Shown one piece after another: positions 1-8,589 of a DNA stretch of 64,000 nt. Every line of letters begins with the position of its first letter. The first letter of the stretch is position 1. Source of the DNA: Cerrena zonata (taxonomy: Eukaryota > Basidiomycota > Agaricomycetes > Polyporales > Cerrenaceae); contig JASBNA010000105.1 in NCBI GenBank assembly GCA_038087015.1, positions 1 through 64,000 on the forward strand. The letters are read 5' to 3'. Below the pieces are notes generated by a model, which was not told the DNA's origin, made no database searches, and saw only the letters and a list, made by a program, of their open reading frames with translations. A program made the translations under genes and the position numbers.

Positions 1-143
1 TTTTATGTTTTCCGTCTTCCGTTCCCTTCGTACCGCACCCGCTCCGTTCGCTCTCTACATACGTATATAAACCCCATGTATTCAACTATCTACTCTATCG
101 AATTCTACATTATTCGTCCTAACTCATTGCGTGCACAACAATA
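1..143 (+). repeat. 5' LTR of copia element (3' portion only)
   Basis: Matches 5063-5205 base for base on reading, with the same TATA-like TATATAA near 66-72. The rest of this LTR lies left of the window. Confidence 0.9.
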
Positions 144-158
144 GGTTATGGGCCCCGC
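144..158 (+). promoter_or_regulatory. Primer-binding site of copia element
   Basis: GGTTATGGGCCC directly follows the LTR. It resembles, from memory, the primer-binding site of Drosophila copia, which uses an internal fragment of initiator tRNA-Met as primer. The tRNA assignment is inference. Confidence 0.5.
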
Positions 159-605
159 CTCTCGTTATTAAACCCTCATACTCTATTAACCACTCTAGTC
201 GACTTTAAACTCTAGCTCATCGTTCCCCTCGATCACGATTCAGCACCCGGTACCCTCTGCTTATTTTTACGCCCTCAGAACATTGCTCTACCATCGAAAC
301 CTTGCTAGCCTCAACCGGTTACGATCCTAGAACTCTGCTTCACTAAAAAACACTCGCAGAACACAGCTTTACTTCAATACGCGTTTACGTTAACACTTTT
401 TATCTATCTTAGGTATCCTATCGTTTGGCCAAACGAACCTCTTGGTTTTATTTTCCCTAGGTTTATTACCGTTTTCTTTTGGGCAGTCGACACCGCTCCT
501 GCATCTACTCGTATAACTTTACTCGAGTTATTATTCCTATACGGCACCATCCAACACTACCTACACATCTCTCATCATTTCCCTCGACCGCTTACAGTAT
601 CCACC

Positions 606-1256
606 ATGTCCGAATCCGCTGGTTCCTATCGAATCGAACATCTTAAATCCCCCGACAACTATCCTACCTGGAGTGTCCAACTTAAGGACATTCTGACGGA
701 AGCTAATCTTTTCGGCTACGCTAACGGGACGATCATCCGTCCCATCCTCGATGCCGACGGAAAGAACGAAGATAAGCTTACCGAATGGGACACTAAAGAT
801 GCTAAAGCCTTGACAGCGATCCGCACTAGGATCACTCAAGCCATGATGACATACGTCATCGGTGCTAATACTGCACACGAGGCCTGGATATCATTACAAT
901 CCGTTTTTGACATCCAGGGACCGATCGCCACTATTTTAGAATACCGACGCTTCTACCGGTACAACATCCCGGATCATGCCGATCTCGAAGAACATGTTCG
1001 CACTTTGCGCAACATTAAGGAGCGACTTACCCTCCTCAAAGAACCCATTACCGAGAAGCTTCAATTTGAATCTGTCTCGGCGTCCTTACCAGAGTCATGG
1101 ATCTCTTTCGTGTCGGTCGTCGACCTCTGCCACCCCTTACCGCTAACGCGTCAACTCTCATTGGCCGGAGTCCTTCAGGAAGACGCTAGGCGACGATCTC
1201 GTCTGGGCTGGACCGAACACTGCTTGCCCCGCTTTTCAAGCTCAGGGCCAAAGTAA
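606..1256 (+). pseudogene. copia Gag, prematurely ended
   Basis: A 216-residue frame starting MSESAGSYRIEHL, followed by an N-P-T-W motif and the helical pattern of copia Gag (UBN2/DUF4219 type: HEAWISLQ, LEEHVRTLRNIKERL). It would form the capsid of the virus-like particle. After about residue 205 the frame becomes unlike Gag and ends at TAA 1254. Another frame (AFQAQGQSN) looks like the true continuation, so a small indel near 1225-1235 is likely. No CCHC knuckle was found before the protease. It shares the frame phase of the protease and pol segments downstream, which suggests one original Gag-Pol frame. Confidence 0.75.
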
Positions 1257-1568
1257 CCGTAGCTTCGGATCACGGCGCCTGCGGGTCCGCCGGCTGTTTA
1301 ATAATCATAGCAGTCAAAATCGTCATACCAGGCGATAGACCTCAGCATCGAGGAAATAACCCGTCGAAGGGTAATTCGCTCGACCAGTTCCGTTCTTTCC
1401 CCCGCCGTCCAACAGCTCTAACAACAATAACCGTCGTCAAACTCAACGTCACCCAACAACCACGTCCAACAATCAACGGTCCTAGTAGCTCAACGGGCCC
1501 TGACCGAAGGACCACCTACTTATGCCTTCTTAGCAAATGACGTCCCTCGCCGCTTACGCTCCCCCGTA

Positions 1569-1919
1569 ATGGTTGGGGACACTGGTTCTCAGGTACATGT
1601 CGTATCTGATAGAACCTTATTTGAGGACTACATACCTACCCCTGGACGTACTATTTGTGGTGTTGGATCCACAGACGTCTTAGGGTATGGTACTGTTCGT
1701 TTCAAATTTGTTGTTAACGGAAGAACCACTGGTCGGGTTACTTTACTTGACGTTTTACACGTCCCCTCCATTTCCCATCACTTGATTTCCTTAGGTCGAC
1801 TCACCGACACTACTGACCTCATTTATATGGGGACTAACGACGATATATCTATCATCGACCCGAACCTTGACACCGTCATAGCCGAAGGAGTCAAAACGCG
1901 ATCGACTATACGAATTTGA
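1569..1919 (+). pseudogene. copia protease segment
   Basis: Contains the retropepsin active site D-T-G-S at about residues 4-7 and the copia-style continuation V-L-H-V-P-S-I-S-H-H-L-I-S-L-G. It should release Gag and Pol proteins from the precursor. The frame ends at TGA 1917-1919. A neighbouring frame stays open with sensible sequence to about 1985, where the GAG-pre-integrase segment (WHVSLGHL) resumes in the original phase. That pattern suggests two compensating indels or sequencing errors. The ATG at 1569 is internal to the old polyprotein and not a real start. Confidence 0.75.
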
Positions 1920-2048
1920 AGTCGAACCCGTTATGCCGGCTCAAGCTTTTCAGTCTTTTCGGTCCATGCTAGTCGAACCTGGTACGACTGGCATGTTTCC
2001 CTTGGACATCTGAACAAGGCGCAACTCCAGGAACTTGCCCGAAAGGAG

Positions 2049-4802
2049 ATGGTCACAGGATTCAACGTTGACACCTCAAGTTCCCTCGATTTCGACTGTG
2101 AAGCCTGCATACTAGCCAAAGCTCACACTTTACCTTTCCCCCACTCGTCTTCATCTCGTAATCTCGCCGTCGGCGATGTCATTGTCTGTGATATCTGGGG
2201 ACCGGCTTCTACTCGATCCCTTCAACATCACGATTACTATATTTCTTTTCTCGACCTCGGCTCTCGATATTCTCGCGTTTATTTTCTCCTGCCTCGAAAT
2301 CATGCTATACTCGCCCTAAAACAATATCACTCCTTTTTCCTCACTCAAAAGGGACGATCTTTCAAGGTCCTTCGTGTCGACAATGCTCGAGAATTCATCT
2401 TCGGTGAATTCCAAGATTTCTGCACTCAGCACGGAATCATCCTCGAAACTACAGCCCCATACTCATCCTCTCAAAACGGTGTGGCTGAACGCTTCAATCG
2501 CACCGTAGTCGAACGAGGACGTGCAATGCTCCTTGACGCTGACGCTCCCAAATTCCTTTGGGAAGAAGCAGTTTCTTACGCTAATTATCTTAGAAACCTT
2601 TCCCCCACTCGTGCCCTATCCGGCATGACACCCTTCGAAGCCTTCTGGGGGAAGAAACCGAATGTTTCTGACATTCATCAATTCGGCCGTACTTGCTGGG
2701 TCCTTGTACCCGAACAACGTCGTTCTAAACTCGACGCTACCTCTGAACGTTTCATGTTCACTGGTATCGCCGAAAACTCAGCCGGATATCGCTACTACGT
2801 TCCCCGCCTTCGACAAATCTTACATTCCCGCAACGTCCTTTTCCCTTCATCCTATGCACCTCATCCTCCTGTCGATATCCCTGCTCCTGGTAACGTTTCT
2901 GGTCTTGAGGGGGAGACTACTCCTATCATAATACCGAATGCCTCGTCCAAAACCGAAACGACACCAGACTTACAGCTTGTACCGAAATTTCCTAATTTGG
3001 CGATCTCGACACCCGAAAAGGCAACTCCTCGCACATCCACTTACCAGAACCCTCGACGATCCACTCGAAACACTACTCAACATGACTACAAGCAACTTCA
3101 CTCCGGAACTGGGGTTTCGAGAAGAAAAGTCGTTTCCCCCAACGCACCAAAAGCTCAACTGCTACCTCCCAGAGACAGCACTCCAAGACCGACCGAACAA
3201 CCTGACGAACCAGATCCTCCCATAGCATTCACTTCCCTCGACGTACTCACTGACGAACCACGAACACTCAAGGAAGTCCAATCACGTCCCGATTGGAACG
3301 AATGGAAGAATGCCATGGATGCCGAAATTAACCAACTTCACACTCTCGGTACTTATTCACTCGAACCGCTTCCGGACGATCGCAAACCTGTTGGTTGTCG
3401 TTGGGTATTCCTTATCAAACGTGACCCCAAAGGGAAAATCCTCAAATACAAGGCTCGCCTCGTCGCCCAAGGATTCTCCCAGATCCCCGGTCAAGATTTC
3501 CTAGCCACTTATGCACCTGTCATGCGCTTGGAATCTTACCGGACGATCATTGCTATAGCCGCTGCTAGAAGATGGGCGATCCATCAAATTGACGTCATCG
3601 GTGCCTACCTAAATGGCGAACTCGAGGAAGTCATTTACATGCGGCAACCGCCGGGCTATGAAGATGGATCTCCACGTGTGTGCCTTCTCCACAAGGCACT
3701 ATACGGACTTAAGCAAGCGGGCCGAGTCTGGAACATCAAATTCAATGACGTCTTCGTCAAAACTTTAGGTTACACTCGTATCCCTTCCGACTTATGCGTT
3801 TATATTCGACATAACGCAGATGGTTTCGCTCTCGTCGTCATCCATGTGGACGACTCTACCATTACTACCGATCCCCCTTCGTATGTCACAAAAGCCAAAG
3901 CCGAAATCAGTGAACATTTGAATATTACCGACCTAGGCGAAGCCAAGACGTTTGTAGGACTACAACTCGAACACGACAAGTCAAACGGTACTATTACTAT
4001 TCACCAAACGTCTTACATCACGAAAATTCTCGACCGTTTCGGCATGCTCACCTCTCATGTCGTACATACTCCCATGGACTCACACGTTATACTCACCATG
4101 CCTACTCCAGAAACTCGCTGTTCCGAACAGGATTTCCCCTACGCTGCTGCCATTGGATCCCTCATGTATGCAGCAGTAGGAACTCGTCCCGACATCGCTC
4201 ACTCGGTCCAACGTCTTTCCCAATATACGACAAATTTCTCACAGGAGCACATCACGGCTGTCAAGCGTGTATTCCGATACCTAAACGGCACTCGAACTCT
4301 GGGAATTGTCTATGGACGATCTCACGATATCACACTGTCTGGTTACACCGACGCCGATTGGGGACAAGACCCTTCTGATCGAAAATCTGTTTCTGGATAT
4401 GTCTTCTCCATCTCAGGGGGAGCTATCTCGTGGTCCTCCAAGAAACAAACTTCCGTCGCTCTCTCGACGATGGAAGCTGAATTCGTCGCTCTTGCACATG
4501 GAACCAAGGACGCCATATGGCTTCGATCTTTACTCTTCGACTTAGGTTTCCCTCAGCAAAATCCCACGACAATTCATTGCGATAATCAAGCAGCCATTGC
4601 TTTCGCACACGACCATCAATTCCACGCTCGATCAAAACACATCGATATTCAATGTCTATTCGTTCGCGACCACATCACGAAGAAAGACATTAATGTCACT
4701 TACGTCTCGACAAAAGACAACTGCGCCGACATGTTCACCAAAGGCCTCCCACGTCCTATTCACTCCCATCTCGTTCCCTCAATCGGTATGTCTACTTGTT
4801 GA
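2049..4802 (+). CDS. copia Pol: integrase, reverse transcriptase, RNase H
   Basis: An intact 917-residue frame. The integrase zinc finger begins upstream (H..H around 1992-2010) and finishes here with C-E-A-C near residues 18-21. The integrase core has D near residue 48 (VCDIWGP), D near 110 (LRVDNAREF) and E near 147 (NGVAERFN). The RT follows from GCRWVFLIKRDPKG, with K-A-R-L-V-A-Q-G-F, and has the catalytic VDD in IHVDDST near residue 600. RNase H follows with YTDADWG near 765 and S-T-M-E-A-E-F. It ends in the copia-type KHIDIQ and C-A-D-M-F-T-K-G-L-P. The frame is open 5' of the ATG because it belongs to a larger polyprotein. All catalytic residues are present, so this part could still be functional. 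Confidence 0.93.
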   Translation: MVTGFNVDTSSSLDFDCEACILAKAHTLPFPHSSSSRNLAVGDVIVCDIWGPASTRSLQHHDYYISFLDLGSRYSRVYFLLPRNHAILALKQYHSFFLTQKGRSFKVLRVDNAREFIFGEFQDFCTQHGIILETTAPYSSSQNGVAERFNRTVVERGRAMLLDADAPKFLWEEAVSYANYLRNLSPTRALSGMTPFEAFWGKKPNVSDIHQFGRTCWVLVPEQRRSKLDATSERFMFTGIAENSAGYRYYVPRLRQILHSRNVLFPSSYAPHPPVDIPAPGNVSGLEGETTPIIIPNASSKTETTPDLQLVPKFPNLAISTPEKATPRTSTYQNPRRSTRNTTQHDYKQLHSGTGVSRRKVVSPNAPKAQLLPPRDSTPRPTEQPDEPDPPIAFTSLDVLTDEPRTLKEVQSRPDWNEWKNAMDAEINQLHTLGTYSLEPLPDDRKPVGCRWVFLIKRDPKGKILKYKARLVAQGFSQIPGQDFLATYAPVMRLESYRTIIAIAAARRWAIHQIDVIGAYLNGELEEVIYMRQPPGYEDGSPRVCLLHKALYGLKQAGRVWNIKFNDVFVKTLGYTRIPSDLCVYIRHNADGFALVVIHVDDSTITTDPPSYVTKAKAEISEHLNITDLGEAKTFVGLQLEHDKSNGTITIHQTSYITKILDRFGMLTSHVVHTPMDSHVILTMPTPETRCSEQDFPYAAAIGSLMYAAVGTRPDIAHSVQRLSQYTTNFSQEHITAVKRVFRYLNGTRTLGIVYGRSHDITLSGYTDADWGQDPSDRKSVSGYVFSISGGAISWSSKKQTSVALSTMEAEFVALAHGTKDAIWLRSLLFDLGFPQQNPTTIHCDNQAAIAFAHDHQFHARSKHIDIQCLFVRDHITKKDINVTYVSTKDNCADMFTKGLPRPIHSHLVPSIGMSTC

Positions 4803-4809
4803 GGGGGAG
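4801..4809 (+). promoter_or_regulatory. Polypurine tract of copia element
   Basis: GAGGGGGAG lies immediately before the TG start of the right LTR and just after the Pol stop. This is the expected position and composition for plus-strand DNA priming. Confidence 0.8.
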
Positions 4810-5205
4810 TGTTGTTATTTCGTCTACGACGCTAAGTCGACCATTTCCCGATATATCCATGTCCCTGCCTATTTAGGCAATTCCTCTTTTTCTTCGTCAT
4901 CTTCATTCCTATTTGATTCCTCCCCGAGTCCCCCTTTCACCTTTTACTTCTAATAGTACTACCGAAGGTCTAGCCTCCGTATGGACTCGCATCGACTCCG
5001 CTACCGAGCTCGTTCCGAGCTCATACTTACTTCTACCGAGCTTTCTACATTTCTATGTCTTATTTTATGTTTTCCGTCTTCCGTTCCCTTCGTACCGCAC
5101 CCGCTCCGTTCGCTCTCTACATACGTATATAAACCCCATGTATTCAACTATCTACTCTATCGAATTCTACATTATTCGTCCTAACTCATTGCGTGCACAA
5201 CAATA
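4810..5205 (+). repeat. 3' LTR of copia element
   Basis: 396 bp, starting TGTTGTTATT after the polypurine tract and ending CAACAATA. The end was set by comparison with the left copy, where the primer-binding site begins directly afterwards. It carries TATATAA at the position equivalent to 66-72. The end could be up to 3 bp shorter (CAACA). Confidence 0.85.
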
Positions 5206-5264
5206 GAACGTACCCAGGTGTTAGTTGCCGACGGAAGGGTAACCTTGCATGAGTGGATGGATGG

Positions 5265-6899
5265 TCAGGTGCGTGCCGGTGGAACGGGTGCGAGTTGCCA
5301 ACGTGTGAGTCGAATATGTGCTTCTGGGTTTTGCTGAACGTAGGGAGCCATGATTTCCGAGTTTTTGCGGAGGTATTTCCTGAATGAGTCGCCTGCCCAA
5401 CGGCCTTTGGACTTGACAACGTCGAAGGGAACGCCCTTGAGGAGTCGTTCAAGAGTGCCACCAATCCGGAAGGAGTGGCCTTGGAGGTGTATTCCATGCT
5501 CTGCGAGTGCGGTGTTGATGGTTTTCATCAGAATCTGCTTGGTCAGAGGGCGACGTTCCTTGCCATGTGTGTAGCTGAAAATGTGTTCTCCGGGCTTGGG
5601 ATCGTTGACTCTTAGATGGTTTTCTAGGGCATTGTCGGCGTCGGACTCGACCTGCTGCTTCCCCCAGAATATGTCTTCACCGGTCGTTTTTCCCTCTCGT
5701 CGACGAGCTTTGGTGGAAGGTAGGTAGATGATTGTCACCTTGAGGTTGTTGTGGTCCGAGACGTACTTGATGTTTTCGACGGATGGATGAAGACTGGGAT
5801 CGAAGGATTTGAGATTTGGAGTGGTTAACTCACCGGATCTTGCCATACCATAGAATAGCGCTGTAGCGCAGGACCATACTGCAGCCTCCAATGGTTTCGT
5901 CGTGTCGAGAGATGCACCTAGGGTTTCAAGGTGTTCCGATAGGCAGGGAGGTCTTGGTTTTTTGCGTGACGATGAAGGGGTGGCGAGGTTTGCTGCTTTC
6001 AGAGCATTGGCATAGGGTTCAGGTGACATATTCCATGGGATGTCATGTAGGATGTGCCAGGCCCGGACACCTGCAACATAATTGTTGACTGCGTCGCCGG
6101 CGTAGCCTCCAGCTAAGGCTGAGATAAATTGAATTATCGTATTGCAGGAGGCTGGTGCCCGGTCTTCTTCTGGTAGTTCCATAAGGTCGCACCAGACGTG
6201 GTAGACTAGAAGCCCCGAACCGTATACTTCATGCGTGTTGTCGCTCCAAGCTCCTAAGTGAAGGGATTTGACTCTCTGGAGGTTTTCCGGGGAGAAGAAA
6301 TCTAGTCGAGTGGTACTAGACAGCAGCGGAAGCCAGTTCTTAAGGCGATCTCTTGCAAGGCAGTGTGGACGGAGAGGGGAGGGAGTTGGAGTGAGCATCG
6401 GTTGGTAAGGACGAGGCTTACTGGTCGGTTCTTTCAGCTGAGGGAGAGGCTTGTAGAAACGGCTATGAACAACTCTCGAATCGTTTTGAGAGGTAGAAGT
6501 GTTCGGTCCGTTCTTGTTGTTCTCGGGTTGAGGATTGAAGCGTGAGCTTTGCTCCGTGCTGCGATCCTTCACGGTGGGGTTGAAACGGGGGTTTCGTAGG
6601 TCGGGATCCGTTGAATTGGAAGGGTTCGATCCATTCTTGGAGAGCTGGTGGGATTCCGATGTGAGGGAGGAGTAAACCGATTGGAGGAAACCTTCCTCTG
6701 GAAGGTCCGTCGGCTGGGTTGGATTTGCTCGGGACGTACTCGGTTTGGACGTCAACACCTGAGTTATCCACAAGTGATCGGATTCGCTTGAAGACGTTGT
6801 TGACTTCCTTCGATCGGCTTCGGCCGTTCCTCCATCCTTGGACGACTCCCTGGTTGTCCCCGAAGACAGTGAAGTTTTGCCTCTGTTTGGATGCAGCAA
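5265..6899 (-). CDS. Tyrosine recombinase of DIRS-like element
   Basis: 544 residues. The first 180 are low-complexity (S, P, T, N rich). The catalytic domain carries the full tyrosine-recombinase set: R354 in ARSGE, K397 in STKARR, H475-x-x-R478 in GHSFR, W501 in GRWAG and nucleophile Y509 in RKYL. Such enzymes integrate DIRS and Crypton elements without an integrase and without target-site duplication. The frame overlaps the RNase H frame by about 430 bp, as is usual in DIRS elements. The assigned ATG lies inside the overlap and the true start is uncertain. The C-terminus ends about 60 bp from the copia LTR. Confidence 0.88.
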   Translation of the reverse strand: MLHPNRGKTSLSSGTTRESSKDGGTAEADRRKSTTSSSESDHLWITQVLTSKPSTSRANPTQPTDLPEEGFLQSVYSSLTSESHQLSKNGSNPSNSTDPDLRNPRFNPTVKDRSTEQSSRFNPQPENNKNGPNTSTSQNDSRVVHSRFYKPLPQLKEPTSKPRPYQPMLTPTPSPLRPHCLARDRLKNWLPLLSSTTRLDFFSPENLQRVKSLHLGAWSDNTHEVYGSGLLVYHVWCDLMELPEEDRAPASCNTIIQFISALAGGYAGDAVNNYVAGVRAWHILHDIPWNMSPEPYANALKAANLATPSSSRKKPRPPCLSEHLETLGASLDTTKPLEAAVWSCATALFYGMARSGELTTPNLKSFDPSLHPSVENIKYVSDHNNLKVTIIYLPSTKARRREGKTTGEDIFWGKQQVESDADNALENHLRVNDPKPGEHIFSYTHGKERRPLTKQILMKTINTALAEHGIHLQGHSFRIGGTLERLLKGVPFDVVKSKGRWAGDSFRKYLRKNSEIMAPYVQQNPEAHIRLTRWQLAPVPPART

Positions 6900-7175
6900 T
6901 GATGTGCCTCACCAGCATTTCAAAACCGATAGCTTCTGCCCAAGCGATGTCCCTTCCGTCTGTCTTCCAATCTCCGATGAGGCGCCAAGCGAACCATCTG
7001 TCATTTATGCAGATTCCGAGTCCGACGCCCGAGCTCGCGTCTGAGTAGGCTGCAAGGGGCACAAAGGAGTCTGGATCGATTAGGGAGCGGGGAGGCGGGG
7101 GAGAGAGAAGAGTTGAGTGCCACCACTCGATGTCTCGCTCGCAGCCTCGAGGAGGGGTGCGAGGCATGAACGCGC
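6463..7175 (-). pseudogene. DIRS-like RNase H, N-terminally truncated by gypsy insertion
   Basis: The reading frame contains D-I-E-W-W, then the RNase H acidic residues in YSDASSGVG, WAEAIGFE, FGDNQGV and NPADGPSRG. These match the RNase H that follows RT in DIRS elements. The frame formally continues past 7175 into gypsy LTR sequence, so the first 17 or so residues of that longer frame are an artefact. No RT motif (such as YxDD) was found nearby, so the product is a partial polyprotein. Confidence 0.8.
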
Positions 7176-8527
7176 TGTCATGCGTAGAAACTGTTTCACC
7201 AGTTTTACTACACATTTGACATGGATTCATACATTCTTGTTAGCATGCAACATGCTCTACAACATAGGATTGTAAGACTTACCCTCTTATGATTTATGGT
7301 ATAGGCATTTGTATACTACCTTGCCCCTCTATTCCCTGATCCTAGGACTGTTAATGCCTAACATGCACCGTATTGATCATCGCTTAGTGATACATGCCCA
7401 TATTACTAATCCACACTGGTAACTGCTAGCAGCGACAAAGCGGATTGGTAATGAAAGTGCATTATTAAGCCTCTGATTGATAATCAGTGAGGCTACAACA
7501 CCCTTGGTCCCTCAAGACTTGCCTTACAAAGCACCTACAATACTCTCGGCGCAGCTTATTAAGCTCCCCAAGTGGCTTACAAAGCATTGGTATGGATTAT
7601 GAATCATCTCTAATCCTCCCTCAAGCCTACCAATCTGCTTACTAATCCCACTCAACTACTTGTTAAGTGCTTAGCAAGCCTCAATCCTATTGGTCCACAA
7701 GACAACCCACTTACAAACACCCCTCAAGATCGATTACGAAGGATTCCCTGGCCTAGGAAGGATTGGTAATCTGTAGGAAGTTGGTTGAGAGTGGAGCAAT
7801 ATGATTGGTCAAGTAGATAGTTGCACAGCCACTGCTGCAACAGTATATAAGGAGTCCCAATCTCTGAGTAGAGAGCATCGATTTTACATCGGTCGGGTCG
7901 ACCCCCAGGTCACAGATCGTTTCACGTCCTATATCTGCTACAGTCTACACGAGACTTGCACAGATCCCCCCCCCCAGAACACTGCTTACTCTGACGTCGT
8001 TGCTAGTATCTCTGAATCCTACGATTGTGATTCAGGATACGTCTCTATCTCTCTGATTCCTTATCTGCAGTTGCTAAGCAAACGGCTTAGTATTGTAGAT
8101 CCCAGTCCAGAATTCACCTATCTTCTTTTATTTCCAGACTTTGTTCAACTCGAGGTTGAACCTTTGTGTGCTACTGCTTTTGTGTAGTCCCCGCAAGACT
8201 ACACTTAGTGCTATTTCATCACCCATCCACATCCACATCCACATCTCTATCTTAGGAACTTCCATTCCTAAGATCAACTTGGTTGTTTGTATTGTACTTT
8301 GAACCTCAAACGTACTTTCTTACTTCCTTTACTCCTCCCTCTTTGGCACTTTGTCATTGAACAAGGTACCTTTGATCAGTTACATTCTCCCCACACCCGA
8401 ACGACAAGGGATATCCGGTATAAAGACTTACCCGAGACTCTCTTGAATCGTATCTTGGCTTTTAGTGTTGCAGTCTATTGATTGTAAATCCCCACACTAA
8501 TTAGCCTTTATCTGATTACGACCGACA
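7176..8527 (+). repeat. 5' LTR of gypsy element
   Basis: 1352 bp bounded by TG...CA. The U3 part carries at least five ATTGG (inverted CCAAT) motifs at about 7444, 7586, 7689, 7762 and 7804 ahead of a TATA box at 7844. A 128-codon frame inside it is repeated exactly in the other LTR and has no recognisable domain, so it is treated as chance. Confidence 0.93.
7844..7850 (+). promoter_or_regulatory. TATA box of gypsy LTR promoter
   Basis: TATATAA, 36 bp downstream of the nearest ATTGG motif. The duplicate is at 22334-22340 in the right LTR. Transcription would start roughly 25-40 bp downstream, setting the U3/R border. Confidence 0.6.
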
Positions 8528-8531
8528 TCAG

Positions 8532-8550
8532 TGGAGCCCACCGCGAGGGG
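8532..8550 (+). promoter_or_regulatory. Primer-binding site of gypsy element
   Basis: TGGAGCCCACCGCGAGGGG starts 4 bp after the LTR. TGG complements the CCA end of a tRNA and the rest could pair with an acceptor stem and T-arm. The tRNA species was not identified. Confidence 0.6.
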
Positions 8551-8589
8551 TGGAGTGTATACTGAATACTTGGTCTGCATCCCAGTCTC

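Larger units (their letters stand above)
1..5205 (+). mobile_element. Ty1/copia LTR retrotransposon, left LTR truncated by window edge
   Basis: The order LTR, primer-binding site, gag, protease, integrase, reverse transcriptase, RNase H, polypurine tract, LTR is that of Ty1/copia, with integrase before RT. The 143 bp of left LTR in the window read identical to the matching part of the right LTR, which implies recent insertion. The internal region is nevertheless damaged: the gag frame stops at 1254-1256, the stretch 1257-1568 has no long open frame and no recognisable zinc knuckle, and the frame breaks again between about 1910 and 1985. The right end abuts a DIRS fragment, so copia probably inserted into that element. 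The target duplication cannot be checked because the left flank is outside the window. Confidence 0.9.
5206..7175 (-). mobile_element. DIRS-like tyrosine-recombinase retrotransposon fragment
   Basis: Two overlapping minus-strand frames encode an RNase H and a tyrosine recombinase, the 3' half of the DIRS arrangement in which RT/RH overlaps the recombinase in another frame. The reverse transcriptase is not present in the window. The copia right LTR ends at the recombinase side, and the gypsy LTR cuts the RNase H side at 7175. Sequence to the right of the gypsy element (23018 on) was contiguous with this fragment before that insertion, judging by the GCGC duplication. It does not look like DIRS RT, so the fragment was probably already truncated. 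Confidence 0.8.

Noticed and set aside
7801..8187. 128-codon frame inside the gypsy 5' LTR (same at 22291-22677)
   Set aside because: It spans the TATA box and presumed transcript start, has no domain, and is duplicated only because the LTRs are identical.
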